From positions 19,582 through 83,581 of the forward strand of contig NZ_DBMV01000038.1 in NCBI RefSeq assembly GCF_002298975.1: a stretch of DNA of 64,000 nucleotides, in the 5' to 3' direction. Position 1 is the first letter of the stretch. The number at the start of each line of letters is the position of its first letter. The position numbers and the translations under genes are program-made. The notes beneath the pieces were generated by a model. It did not search any database, was not told the origin of the DNA, and saw nothing but the letters and a program-made list of their open reading frames with translations. Below are positions 54,901 to 62,991 of this stretch, in pieces. The DNA comes from Ralstonia sp. UBA689 (lineage in GTDB: Bacteria; Pseudomonadota; Gammaproteobacteria; Burkholderiales; Burkholderiaceae).

Positions 54901-56751
54901 AGCAGCCTGCAGTGGTTCCACGATGCCGCAGGCAACGTCACGCGCGAGCACCAGCACTACACCGCAGATAAGACCGTCGCCGTCTGGCGTCACGAATACG
55001 ACGCACTCAACCGACGCATCGCTACCATTCGTCCCGACGGCCATCGCGTTGACCTGCTGACCTACGGCAGCGGCCACGTGCACGGCATCCACCTCGACGG
55101 CCAAGAGCTCGTCGGCTTCGAGCGTGACGACCTGCACCGCGAAACCCAACGCACCCAAGGCAACCGCCTTACCCAGACACAGAAGTACGACACCGCAGGA
55201 AGACTGCTAGAGCAAACGCTCTCGCACCTAGACCGGACCACTGCCTATGTGAACCGCCGCAAGTACCGCTACGACACAGCCGGGCAACTCACCGCCATCG
55301 ACGACATCCGCCGTGGTGGACTCAGTTACCGCTACGACCCAGTGGGACGTCTGCTGCAAGCCAACAGCGCGCTCGGCCAGGAAACCTTCGACTTCGACCC
55401 CGCTGGCAACCTGCTCGAAGACCCGACGCTGCGCACCTTCCCGGCCGACCCCGCCACGGGCAGGCCCGAGTTCAGCAGCCGCCTGCACGGCCGAAACGCC
55501 CTGGTCGACAACCTGCTCAAGCAATACGCCGGGACCCACTACGAGTGGGACGCCCGGGGCAACCTCACCAAGCGCACCGTCAACGGCCAAGACGAATACT
55601 TCCATTGGGATGTCTTCAACCGGCTGATCGAATACACCAACCCCCGGTTCAAAGTCCACTACCAATACGACGCCCTGGGCCGGCGGACCGTCAAGCGCTC
55701 GCAGGCGCACTACTTCCAGCAAAACCTGGAATACGCGGATGGCTTTGATGCCGCACGTCAGGCCAGGCGCAACCGCGAGGAAGGCTGCAGCACCACCCGC
55801 TATGGCTGGGATGGCGACACCCTGGCGTGGGAGTGCCGGCAGGAAGCCGAGGTTGAAGTGCAGGGCAGAATCTGGCCCGAGGAAGGCCCGAGCCGCACCA
55901 CACATTACCTGTACGAGCCCAATAGCTTCGTGCCGCTGGCGCAGGCCGTGCGTCACGGCCCGATGCAGCTACACCAACAGCCAGAATACGCAGAGGCGGA
56001 ATACGACCTTGACGACGACCCATTGTGGACAACGACCATCGAACCCAAACCGTTCGATAGCCTGGCGTGGTACCAGTGTGACCACCTGGGAACACCGCAG
56101 GAGCTGACCGACGAACAGGGAGACATCGCCTGGAGTGCGCACTACAAGGCGTGGGGGCAAGCGCAGGAGGTCATTACCGACGCAGCCAGAAAGGCCGGTA
56201 TCCAGAACCCAATCCGCTTCCAGGGCCAGTACTTCGACCACGAGACCGGGCTGCATTACAACCGGCATCGGTACTATGATCCGGCCAGCGGGCGGTTTAT
56301 CAGCAAGGACCCAATTGGGCTGACGGGTGGGCTCAACGTATATCAGTACGCGCCAAACCCGATCGGGTGGGTCGATCCACTTGGGCTGGCGCGCTGTCCC
56401 TGCGATCCATGTAGTAAGTTCCGCAGAGCAAGTCTGAGAGACATTCGTCGTCAGCTCGCCATTCCGATGTCGCAACAGCCAATCAGTCAAAAAATGGTTC
56501 CACTGACTGACTCGACCGGCGCCCGGATCCTTGGCGATGACAAACGGCCAATTATGACTAGGGAGTTGACCTATCGGGTCAATGGCAAGAATGTCATCAT
56601 TCAGGACCACTCTGCCGGACATTCGTTTGGAGAAGGGGGTGTTGGCGATCAGCCATCACACCATAACGTTCGGCCGGAAGACAGGCCTCGAACAGGCTCA
56701 GTAGATGGGATGAGCGATCATTACTACTTTGATTGCCGGAACAAAAAATGA
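51973..56751 (+). CDS. Rhs-family polymorphic toxin with C-terminal HNH/EndoVII-like nuclease tip
   Basis: A 1592-residue effector. The N-terminal ~330 residues contain a hydrophobic stretch (VLMWASLGINLIGVVPLPAG) that probably mediates loading/translocation; no PAAR repeat is seen. DUF6531 starts near residue 355 (FILPGLFPIEWTRTYRSSLG), then YD/Rhs repeats form the shell. The autoproteolytic core end is recognisable (HYNRHRYYDPASGRFISKDP; PNPIGWVDPLGLA, about residue 1460). The variable tip of about 118 residues contains QQPISQKMVPLTDS, then VIIQDHSAGHSFGEGGVGDQ and SHHNVRPEDRPRTG, resembling HNH/endonuclease VII-fold toxins. The tip is visibly lower in GC. The next ORF overlaps the stop and is the likely immunity gene. 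Confidence 0.88.
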   Translation: MAATQSNANLTQVAIGPVNTIHPKDLATSAAGFDAWLQEQTGGAVTLERIRTVAGGLPVVGNIIALADVLDDIITMMRSPKAPDVLMWASLGINLIGVVPLPAGTAAARMSLRPMLALVREEMIRQASQGLKAELGHAVVSALATSLNATIVGDIENFVTQSQAKLTELLNDAGEQGEKMLLELANGLERAVSGKLDSSVNVRNANQHMAVAGETLLHDPKTAIVNFLQAEYEAYKAGGKEVLNLAARIGLTQDTHARFTATLAKLRAYAPQVRQAMQTLAAPQTQQGIMAMLVLLASAIKTWKAARAHQATNVPAKQAGRAHRTQPGQPIESRNKEHHATGSAGCKNCPAPTGTGPSISFATGDETLSHTDFILPGLFPIEWTRTYRSSLGAYDKSEQGARWITPYTMRFDLVQEGGKSSLLYHDADGRSHAYPLPDVGQFHRDAIEELLLVRRTDTELVLSRGQAHTEIYRRHGQTFRLAGIRLRSGAGLMLHYEHRVGDSTVLSDLVTLQGDTPHSHITTRVDKAGRITELWQLADGEPLRQLSRYQYDETGDLTLAQDENAAHWDYTYQHHLVTRYTDRTGRGMNLQWNGDSPSAHAIREWADDGSFDTRLRWDDNIRLTYVTDALGNETWHYYDILGYTYRIQHPDGRSEWLFRDDAKNVVQHIHTDGSIDRFIYDDRSNLLQHTRADGSAIHYAYDDRDQLIKIRDTEGGLWQRDYDTRGNLTEESDPLGNKTEYSYNKAGLLTEITDAKAGKKQLAYNTAGQLTAYTDCPGKTTAWKYGERGRLEKFTDAAGGVTRYEYDAGQLARLIHPDDTVERFERDAEGRLLTHIDALHRRTTWDYSEGGLISRRTDAANGVIEYQWDKLGRLTGLTNENARQISFQYDPVGRLLKQTGFDGRATQYYYDAASGILKTTVDADTLATGYAFDALGRLTQRGAGILDPKTNKYEVTQTETFAYDGNGNLALAKNEHSSLQWFHDAAGNVTREHQHYTADKTVAVWRHEYDALNRRIATIRPDGHRVDLLTYGSGHVHGIHLDGQELVGFERDDLHRETQRTQGNRLTQTQKYDTAGRLLEQTLSHLDRTTAYVNRRKYRYDTAGQLTAIDDIRRGGLSYRYDPVGRLLQANSALGQETFDFDPAGNLLEDPTLRTFPADPATGRPEFSSRLHGRNALVDNLLKQYAGTHYEWDARGNLTKRTVNGQDEYFHWDVFNRLIEYTNPRFKVHYQYDALGRRTVKRSQAHYFQQNLEYADGFDAARQARRNREEGCSTTRYGWDGDTLAWECRQEAEVEVQGRIWPEEGPSRTTHYLYEPNSFVPLAQAVRHGPMQLHQQPEYAEAEYDLDDDPLWTTTIEPKPFDSLAWYQCDHLGTPQELTDEQGDIAWSAHYKAWGQAQEVITDAARKAGIQNPIRFQGQYFDHETGLHYNRHRYYDPASGRFISKDPIGLTGGLNVYQYAPNPIGWVDPLGLARCPCDPCSKFRRASLRDIRRQLAIPMSQQPISQKMVPLTDSTGARILGDDKRPIMTRELTYRVNGKNVIIQDHSAGHSFGEGGVGDQPSHHNVRPEDRPRTGSVDGMSDHYYFDCRNKK

Positions 56752-57143
56752 ACACGCACGACAGGGTGATGAACCCGCAAGCTTTGACGTCTCTCTACGG
56801 GGATTTCCCATCGCTCAATGGAGCCGAGCTTATTGATGCCAATTTTCAATGCAATGAACCCCTGTTAACCGCCAAATTCGTTACCAGAGAAAAACCCAGG
56901 GCGAGTCCGAAACGTTGGCCTCAACACTATGATGAAGTCATCATTGAACTATCCTTCATAGGCGTTCGTCGCTTGTTGTTTCGGGAGTGGGACTATAAAA
57001 ACACAATCGATAGATTCGAATTGGATTTCGCGGGCAACCGCGCCTCTGTGAGGATTTCGTGCGAAAGTGGGGCTGCATTGGAGTTTTTGTGCGATTGGAT
57101 GCGAATTGAGAGCGTTAACTATGGGCTCATAGGTACCCCATAA
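56748..57143 (+). CDS. Probable immunity protein for the Rhs toxin (Imm50-like)
   Basis: A 131-residue cytoplasmic protein. The ATG at 56748 overlaps the rhs stop by four bases, as usual for toxin-immunity pairs; an upstream in-frame ATG lies inside rhs. Its GC is clearly below its surroundings, consistent with exchange of tip plus immunity as a cassette. The N-terminal LTSLYGDFPSLNGAELIDAN and the pattern KRWPQHYDEVIIELSFIGV recall the Imm50 family, but this assignment is tentative. The role, binding and neutralising the cognate nuclease tip, is inferred from position. Confidence 0.65.
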   Translation: MNTHDRVMNPQALTSLYGDFPSLNGAELIDANFQCNEPLLTAKFVTREKPRASPKRWPQHYDEVIIELSFIGVRRLLFREWDYKNTIDRFELDFAGNRASVRISCESGAALEFLCDWMRIESVNYGLIGTP

Positions 57144-57301
57144 GTAGACGAACGGGAGAATCCACGCACGCAGGTTAGTGGCTGACGCAAGGCCGTAACG
57201 CCTGAACCTGTTTCCTCGTCACCGGAAGATGCCATTCACATCGAGGGAGGCTGGCGCAAGGAAGAAACAGCCAGACCGCCCGATTCAGTCGGCGTTGACA
57301 G

Positions 57302-57777
57302 GATGCCTTCAACCGCCTGACCCGCTACAGCGACCACCGCCTGAGCGTGGCATACCAATATGACGCCCTCGGGCGGCGTATCACCAAACACGCACAGGCC
57401 ATCTACCACGAGCCCTATAGCGCAGGCAGCGTCTACATCCACAACGAACGCGCCCGGGTCAACAAAGAAGTGGGGTGTGGGTTCACGCTCTACGGCTGGG
57501 ACGGCGACACCCTCGCCTGGGAAGCCCGGCGCGACGCCGACGTCATGCGCCAGGGCGCCTACCACCCGTCACCCGGCAGCACCCGCACCACGCACTACCT
57601 GTACGAACCCAACAGCTTCGTTCCTATCGCCCAGGGCGTCACGCACGGGTGCTGCCCCTGCACAGCCAGCCCGCCTATGCCGAGGCTGAATACGATATTG
57701 ATGAGGACCCGCTGTGGCAGTACGAAATCAAGCCCAAACCGTTTGATAGTCTGGCGTTTGCCGAATTTCGTCGATGA
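57302..57777 (+). pseudogene. Displaced rhs core fragment with frameshift
   Basis: Homologous to the 3' core of the intact Rhs gene but diverged: DAFNRLTRYSDHRLSVAYQYD, then LYGWDGDTLAWEARRDADVM and HYLYEPNSFVPIAQGVTHG in one frame. At about 57650 the frame changes and continues as HSQPAYAEAEYDIDEDPLWQ up to PKPFDSLAFAEF before a stop. It has no start and no tip domain. The 158 bp before it (57144-57301) show no gene. It is an orphan Rhs end left by earlier tip replacement. Confidence 0.78.
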
Positions 57778-57788
57778 CGGGGCGCAGC

Positions 57789-58041
57789 CAGGCCCGAGTT
57801 CAGCAGCCGCCTGCACGGCCGAAACGCCCTGGTCGACAACCTGCTCAAGCAATACGCCGGGACCCACTACGAGTGGGACGCCAGGGGCAACCTCACCAAG
57901 CGCATCGTCAACGGCCAGAACGAATACTTCCATTGGGATGTCTTTAACCGGCTGATCGAATACATCAACCCCCGATTCAAAGTCCACTACCAATACGACG
58001 CCCTGGGCCGGCGCACCGTCAAGCGCTCGCAAGCGCACTAC
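57789..58041 (+). repeat. Second displaced rhs fragment, near-identical direct repeat of 55461-55713
   Basis: These 253 bases repeat 55461-55713 of the intact rhs gene with about ten substitutions (roughly 96% identity by eye) and no indels; the offset is 2328 bp throughout. It encodes PEFSSRLHGRNALVDNLLKQ through QYDALGRRTVKRSQAHY and then stops matching abruptly after the shared CACTAC. This is a recent duplication, or the scar of recombination that displaced an older rhs tip. Confidence 0.85.
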
Positions 58042-58043
58042 GC

Positions 58044-58169
58044 CTGCATGACCGCAATGCGGCCGGCACGCATCCGTTCACACCGAGCGATGCAGAGTTC
58101 GATGAGATCACGTGCTACTTCGTCGCGCCCTCGGCGGTGGAAGGCTTCCACGTGGTGCGCCACACGTGA
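58044..58169 (+). pseudogene. Severed 3' end of an unidentified gene at the island boundary
   Basis: Immediately after the rhs fragment an open frame of 41 codons reads like a genuine protein end: LHDRNAAGTHPFTPSDAEFD, then EITCYFVAPSAVEGFHVVRHT and a stop. It is in a different frame from the rhs fragment and has no start. The composition fits a host metabolic gene. I infer that the rhs island truncated it. The family is not recognised. Confidence 0.45.
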
Positions 58170-58185
58170 GCCGGGAGCGCGCGAG

Positions 58186-59091
58186 CTATCTCGCGCCCAG
58201 CAGCCGACACTCTGCCGACAGCGCCAGCAGGTTCGGATCGCGCTCCCGATTGCGCTGCATGACCAGCATGATGTGCTGGCTGATGGCGTAACGTGCTGCC
58301 AGCGGAATGAGTTGCACCTTGGGGCTGAAATCCGCCACGCGACGCGGCAGCAGCGCGTAGCCGATCCCGCCGCTCACGAGGTTCATGAGCGAGAAGATGT
58401 CGCCTACGCGCAGCGCAATTTGCGGCGCAAACCCGGCCTTGTCAAAGGCAGCCATGAAGTCGTGGTACGTCGCAAAGTCGTCGCCGAGCGCGACGAACTT
58501 TTCGCTGCGCACGGTTTGCAAGTCGATCTCCGCTGACGCCGCATACGGCGAGCCGAGCGGCGCGGCAAACAGAATCTCATCGTCGAACATCGGCACGGTC
58601 AGCAGATCGGGGTTGCGCAGCGGCTCGCCCAGCGCGATGACGATGGCGTCCAGCTGGCCGTCTTCCAGCTTGGCCAGCAGGCTGCGGTTCGAGCCCAGCG
58701 TGAGTTCGATGTCGAGTGCGGAGCGCCGCGTCTTGAGTCCGGCGAAGATGCGCGGCAACGTGCCCACCGTCATCGAGTAGAGGCCGCCGATCTTCAGGGT
58801 TGTCGACGAGAACCCGGCCGCTTCGCGCGTGCGGCGCACACCGGCCTCGCATTCGGCCAGAACGCGCTCGACGTGCTCAGCAAACACGTAGGCGGTGGAC
58901 AGCGGAATCAGCTTGCGCCCGTCGCGCTTGAACAGCGGGCAGCGCAGCCCCTCTTCCAACGAATGGAGCGCACGGTGCACGCTCACCGTGCTCTGCCCAA
59001 GCGCTTCCGACACGCGCGCCATGTTGCCCAGCGTCATGAAGGACTGGAACACCTCCAGCTTCTTCAGGGTGATGTCTTCATCGATTGCCAT
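58186..59091 (-). CDS. mdcR: LysR-family regulator of malonate utilisation (MdcR/MauR type)
   Basis: A 301-residue LysR regulator: winged HTH (KLEVFQSFMTLGNMARVSEA; STVSVHRALHSLEEGLRCPL) and a two-lobe effector domain (KIGGLYSMTVGTLPRIFAG; VGDIFSLMNLVSGGIGYALL). It is divergent from mdcA with a perfect inverted repeat in between, the classical LysR layout. By context it should activate mdcABCDE in response to malonate. The ATG at 59091 (MAIDEDITLKKLEVF) fits the usual LysR N-terminus; an in-frame ATG 39 bases earlier is less likely. Confidence 0.87.
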   Translation of the reverse strand: MAIDEDITLKKLEVFQSFMTLGNMARVSEALGQSTVSVHRALHSLEEGLRCPLFKRDGRKLIPLSTAYVFAEHVERVLAECEAGVRRTREAAGFSSTTLKIGGLYSMTVGTLPRIFAGLKTRRSALDIELTLGSNRSLLAKLEDGQLDAIVIALGEPLRNPDLLTVPMFDDEILFAAPLGSPYAASAEIDLQTVRSEKFVALGDDFATYHDFMAAFDKAGFAPQIALRVGDIFSLMNLVSGGIGYALLPRRVADFSPKVQLIPLAARYAISQHIMLVMQRNRERDPNLLALSAECRLLGAR

Positions 59092-59151
59092 GGTTGTGCC
59101 TTTGCGCCGCGCGGGCTTGCTGGGCGGCATTCTTGCCCGGATTTGCCCATT

Positions 59152-59178
59152 GTTTCATTAACCTCAAGTTAATGAAAC
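59152..59178. promoter_or_regulatory. LysR-type operator between mdcR and mdcA
   Basis: Perfect inverted repeat GTTTCATTAAC, five-base spacer CTCAA, GTTAATGAAAC, with a T-N11-A core. It lies 61 bp from the mdcR start and 81 bp from the mdcA start, so it can serve both autoregulation and activation. Confidence 0.85.
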
Positions 59179-59258
59179 TGCGTCTAAGTTGATTGAAGCG
59201 CATGTTGTTCCCGCCTACGTTACAGGGCACGACCCAATTACGGCTGGAGCTGCCCACG

Positions 59259-60929
59259 ATGCAAGCGATGTCCTCCACCCCCGCCATCCCCGCCCAGTGG
59301 CGCCGGCGGCGCGATGAAAAAGAACGCCGCCTGGCCGCGGCCCGCCGCATTGCCAGCGGCAAGGTCATTCCCACCGCCGATATCGTCGCCGCGCTGGAAG
59401 CGCTGCTCGCCCCGGGTGACCGCGTGGTGCTGGAAGGCGACAACCAGAAACAGGCGGATTTCCTCTCGCGCTCGCTCGCCAAGGTCAACTCCGAGCGGCT
59501 GCACGACCTGCACATGATCATGCCGAGCGTGAGTCGCGCCGAGCACCTCGACCTGTTCGAAGCTGGCATCGCCCACAAGCTCGATTTCTCGTTTGCCGGC
59601 CCGCAGAGCCTGCGCATCAGCCAGTTGCTGGCCGATGGGCTGCTCGAGGTGGGCGCCATCCACACCTACATCGAGCTGTATGCGCGGCTGGTGGTGGATC
59701 TGATTCCCAACGTTGCATTGGTGGCCGGCTTCAAGGCTGACCGCAACGGCAACATCTACACCGGCCCGAGCACGGAAGACACGCCCGCGCTGGTCGAGCC
59801 CGCCGCATTTTCCGACGGCATCGTCATCGTGCAGGTCAACGAGATCGTCGATGACCCGGCCGACCTGCCGCGCGTGGACATTCCCGGCTCGTGGGTGGAT
59901 TTCATCGTGCAGGCCGACAAGCCCTTCTACATCGAGCCGCTGTTCACGCGCGACCCGCGCCTCGTCAAGCCTGTGCACGTGCTGATGGCGATGATGGCCA
60001 TTCGCGGCATCTACCAGCGGCACAACGTGCAGTCACTCAACCACGGCATCGGCTTCAACACGGCGGCCATCGAGCTGATCCTGCCGACGTACGGCGAGCG
60101 CCTGGGCCTCAAGGGCAAGATCTGCCGCAACTGGACACTCAACCCGCACCCGACGCTGATCCCCGCCATTGAATCGGGCTGGGTGGAAAGCGTGCATTGC
60201 TTCGGTACGGAACTCGGCATGGAGCGCTACGTGGCTGCACGCCCCGACGTGTTCTTCACGGGCCATGATGGCTCGCTGCGCTCGAACCGCATGCTGTGCC
60301 AGTTAGCCGGCCAATATGCGGTCGACCTCTTCATCGGTGCGACGCTGCAGGTCGATGGCGATGGGCATTCCTCCACCGTCACGCGCGGGCGCCTGGCCGG
60401 CTTTGGCGGCGCGCCCAACATGGGCCACGACCCGCGCGGCCGCCGCCACGTCACGCCTGCGTGGCTCGACATGACCGAGCCGGTGACGATGCTCGAACGC
60501 GGCAAGAAACTCGTCGTGCAGATGGTCGAGACGTTCCAAGAAGGCGGCAAGCCGACCTTCGTCGACACGCTGGACGCGGTGGCCGTTGCCAAGCAAAGCG
60601 GCATGCCGCTCGCGCCCATCATGATCTACGGCGACGACGTCACGCACCTGCTGACCGAAGACGGCATCGCGTATCTCTACAAGGCGCGCTCGCTGGAAGA
60701 GCGGCGCGCCATGATTGCCGCCGTGGCGGGCGTGACGTCGATCGGCCTGCGCCACGATCCGTCCAAGACCGAGCAGATGCGTCGCGACGGCCTGATCGCG
60801 TTGCCCGAAGACCTCGACGTGCGCCGCAGCGACGCCAGCCGCGATCTGCTCGCCGCCAAGAGCATCGCCGATCTGGTCGAATGGTCCGGCGGCCTGTACG
60901 ACCCGCCCGCACGCTTCCGGAGCTGGTAA
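59259..60929 (+). CDS. mdcA: Malonate decarboxylase subunit alpha (malonate:ACP transferase)
   Basis: A 556-residue protein; the ATG at 59259 follows GGAG at nine bases (an ATG at 59268 also exists). MdcA transfers malonyl to the acyl-carrier subunit in exchange for acetyl. The length (~550) and segments such as LLAPGDRVVLEGDNQKQADF, GFKADRNGNIYTGPSTEDTP and HGIGFNTAAIELILPTYGER are typical. It is the first gene of mdcABCDE, and its stop overlaps the mdcB start (TAATG). Confidence 0.95.
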   Translation: MQAMSSTPAIPAQWRRRRDEKERRLAAARRIASGKVIPTADIVAALEALLAPGDRVVLEGDNQKQADFLSRSLAKVNSERLHDLHMIMPSVSRAEHLDLFEAGIAHKLDFSFAGPQSLRISQLLADGLLEVGAIHTYIELYARLVVDLIPNVALVAGFKADRNGNIYTGPSTEDTPALVEPAAFSDGIVIVQVNEIVDDPADLPRVDIPGSWVDFIVQADKPFYIEPLFTRDPRLVKPVHVLMAMMAIRGIYQRHNVQSLNHGIGFNTAAIELILPTYGERLGLKGKICRNWTLNPHPTLIPAIESGWVESVHCFGTELGMERYVAARPDVFFTGHDGSLRSNRMLCQLAGQYAVDLFIGATLQVDGDGHSSTVTRGRLAGFGGAPNMGHDPRGRRHVTPAWLDMTEPVTMLERGKKLVVQMVETFQEGGKPTFVDTLDAVAVAKQSGMPLAPIMIYGDDVTHLLTEDGIAYLYKARSLEERRAMIAAVAGVTSIGLRHDPSKTEQMRRDGLIALPEDLDVRRSDASRDLLAAKSIADLVEWSGGLYDPPARFRSW

Positions 60930-61846
60930 TGGAAAAAACATTGACCCGCCCCCTGCCAGCAAGCCCCAAGGCGCGCGCCCGCAAGCTCGCGGCGCTGGTG
61001 GAGTCCGCGCTCATCGACGAGGTGACGCTCTCCCCCAAACCCGGCCTCGTGGACGTGCGCGGCAACGGCGCGCATCACGATCTCGACTGGGCGCTGATGG
61101 TGCACTCGGCGCAAAGCCTGCGCCCGGCATTCGAAGCCATGGCACTGGCCGGCGCGCAGATCGACGCGCCGCTGGCCCTGCGCGAACGCATCGGCCGCCT
61201 GGGCCGCGAGGGCGAAGCGGCCATGCTGGATGCCACCGGCGGCATCAACACGCATCGCGGTGCCATCTGGGCACTGGGCCTGCTCGTGACCGCCGCTGCG
61301 CAGGCGCCGCATGCATTGAGCGCAGCGCCTGTCGCCAGCCGCGCCGCGCGCCTGGCCACGATTCCGGACCGCTTCGCCCCCGTGTCGACCGGCCACAAAG
61401 GCGAGCGCGCGTGCAACGACTACGGCGTGGGCGGCGCGAAAGGCCAGGCGTGCGCCGGTTTCCCGCATGTGACCAAGGTGGCACTGCCGGCGTTGCGCCA
61501 GGCACGCGCGGCCGGCATCCGCGAAGACCACGCGCGTGTCGACGCGCTGCTCGCCGTCATGGCCACGCTGGATGACACCTGCGTACTCGCACGCGGCGGC
61601 GCCGATGCGCTGCGCGTCGTGCAGACGGGCGCGGCCACCGTGCGCGCAGAAGGCGGCCTCGCCACCGCGCAAGGCCGCCGCGCGTTGCGCCTGCTCGAAA
61701 AAGACATGCTGGCGCGACACGTATCCCCGGGCGGCGCGGCCGACCTGCTGGCCGCCGCGCTGTTTCTCGACCGGCTGCCCGCTCACGCGCGCACCGCGCC
61801 CGATCACGAATCCATCCATCAGGAAACCGAACATGGAGCGTCTTGA
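60929..61846 (+). CDS. mdcB: Triphosphoribosyl-dephospho-CoA synthase MdcB
   Basis: A 305-residue CitG/MdcB-family enzyme that makes the precursor of the 2'-(5''-phosphoribosyl)-3'-dephospho-CoA prosthetic group from ATP and dephospho-CoA. Motifs: EVTLSPKPGLVDVRGNGAHHD, GGINTHRGAIWALGLL, THKGERACNDYGVGGA-like segment and LDDTCVLARGG. It overlaps mdcA by one base and mdcC by 14 bases. Confidence 0.94.
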   Translation: MEKTLTRPLPASPKARARKLAALVESALIDEVTLSPKPGLVDVRGNGAHHDLDWALMVHSAQSLRPAFEAMALAGAQIDAPLALRERIGRLGREGEAAMLDATGGINTHRGAIWALGLLVTAAAQAPHALSAAPVASRAARLATIPDRFAPVSTGHKGERACNDYGVGGAKGQACAGFPHVTKVALPALRQARAAGIREDHARVDALLAVMATLDDTCVLARGGADALRVVQTGAATVRAEGGLATAQGRRALRLLEKDMLARHVSPGGAADLLAAALFLDRLPAHARTAPDHESIHQETEHGAS

Positions 61847-62132
61847 TTTTCAGTTCAGCGGCGGCGCACCCGCCAGCCGGCGCGCATATGCCGGCGTGGT
61901 CGGCTCGGGCGACCTGGAAGTGCTGCTGACCCCGGGCAGCGCCGGCCGCATCGACGTGGCCATCACGACGTCGGTCAACGGCATGGCGGCGACGTGGCAG
62001 GCGCAGCTTGCGCGCGTGTTCGGCTCGCATGCATGGCCCGCGGCCAACATCACCATCAACGACTTCGGCGCGACACCGGCCGTGGTGCGGTTGCGGCTCG
62101 AGCAAGCGCTCGAAGCGATTGCCCAACCGTAA
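61833..62132 (+). CDS. mdcC: Malonate decarboxylase acyl carrier protein (subunit delta)
   Basis: A 99-residue carrier protein. The prosthetic-group serine is Ser25 in VVGSGDLEVLL, the MdcC/CitD-type attachment site. The ATG lies 14 bp inside the end of mdcB. The length is usual (~100). It carries the malonyl/acetyl thioester between MdcA and MdcDE. Confidence 0.94.
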   Translation: MERLDFQFSGGAPASRRAYAGVVGSGDLEVLLTPGSAGRIDVAITTSVNGMAATWQAQLARVFGSHAWPAANITINDFGATPAVVRLRLEQALEAIAQP

Positions 62133-62142
62133 GGAGACGAGC

Positions 62143-62991
62143 ATGTCGCGCAACCCGATTGAACGAGACAGCTTTATCGAACGCGATGCGCGCCGACGCG
62201 CCATCGCCCTGCTCGACCCCGGTACCTTCCGAGAGCTGCTCGACCCGTTCGAGCAATTGACCTCGCCGTGGCTGCCGCGCCAGGGCATCGTCACGCAGGC
62301 CGACGACGGCGCGGTGGTGGCGCGCGGCACGCTGGGCGGGCAACCCGCCGTGGTGCTCGCCATTGAAGGCGCGTTCCAGGGCGGCAGCATGGGCGAGGTG
62401 TCCGGCGCCAAGATTGCCGGGGCGCTGGAGCTGGCGGCGGAAGACAACCGCAACGGCATCCCCACGCGCGCCGTGATCGTCTTCGAGACCGGCGGCGTGC
62501 GGCTGCAGGAGGCCAACCTTGGGCTGGCCGCCATTGCCGAGATCCACGCTGCCATCTGCGCGCTGCGGGCGTATGGGCCGGTGATCGGCATCACGGCGGG
62601 CGTGGTCGGCTGCTTTGGCGGCATGAGCATCGCGGCCGGGCTGTGCAGCTACCTGCTGATGACGCGCGAGGCGCGCCTCGGCCTGAACGGCCCGCAGGTG
62701 ATCGAACAGGAAGCCGGCATTGAGGAATACGACTCGCGCGACCGCCCCTTCATCTGGAGCCTGACCGGCGGCGAACAGCGCGCAGCCACCGGCCTGGCCG
62801 ATGCCTGCATCGAAGACGACTCCGTCGCCATCCGCGCGCAGGTAATCGAATGGCTGTGCACGGGCGCGCCCAAGCACCAGCGCAGCGAGCAGGTCGACCA
62901 CTACCTCGCATGCCTCGCCGCCGTCGACACCACACGCCAGGCAACCGCCGAAGATGTGCGCACGCACTACGTAGCAAAGGATCGAGCATGA
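62143..62991 (+). CDS. mdcD: Malonate decarboxylase subunit beta
   Basis: A 282-residue carboxyltransferase-fold subunit; the ATG follows TAAGGAGACGAGC. It contains EGAFQGGSMGEVSGAKIAGA and FETGGVRLQEANLGLAAIAE, where the oxyanion-hole glycines lie. With MdcE it decarboxylates malonyl-S-ACP to acetyl-S-ACP. Its stop overlaps the mdcE start (ATGA). Confidence 0.94.
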   Translation: MSRNPIERDSFIERDARRRAIALLDPGTFRELLDPFEQLTSPWLPRQGIVTQADDGAVVARGTLGGQPAVVLAIEGAFQGGSMGEVSGAKIAGALELAAEDNRNGIPTRAVIVFETGGVRLQEANLGLAAIAEIHAAICALRAYGPVIGITAGVVGCFGGMSIAAGLCSYLLMTREARLGLNGPQVIEQEAGIEEYDSRDRPFIWSLTGGEQRAATGLADACIEDDSVAIRAQVIEWLCTGAPKHQRSEQVDHYLACLAAVDTTRQATAEDVRTHYVAKDRA

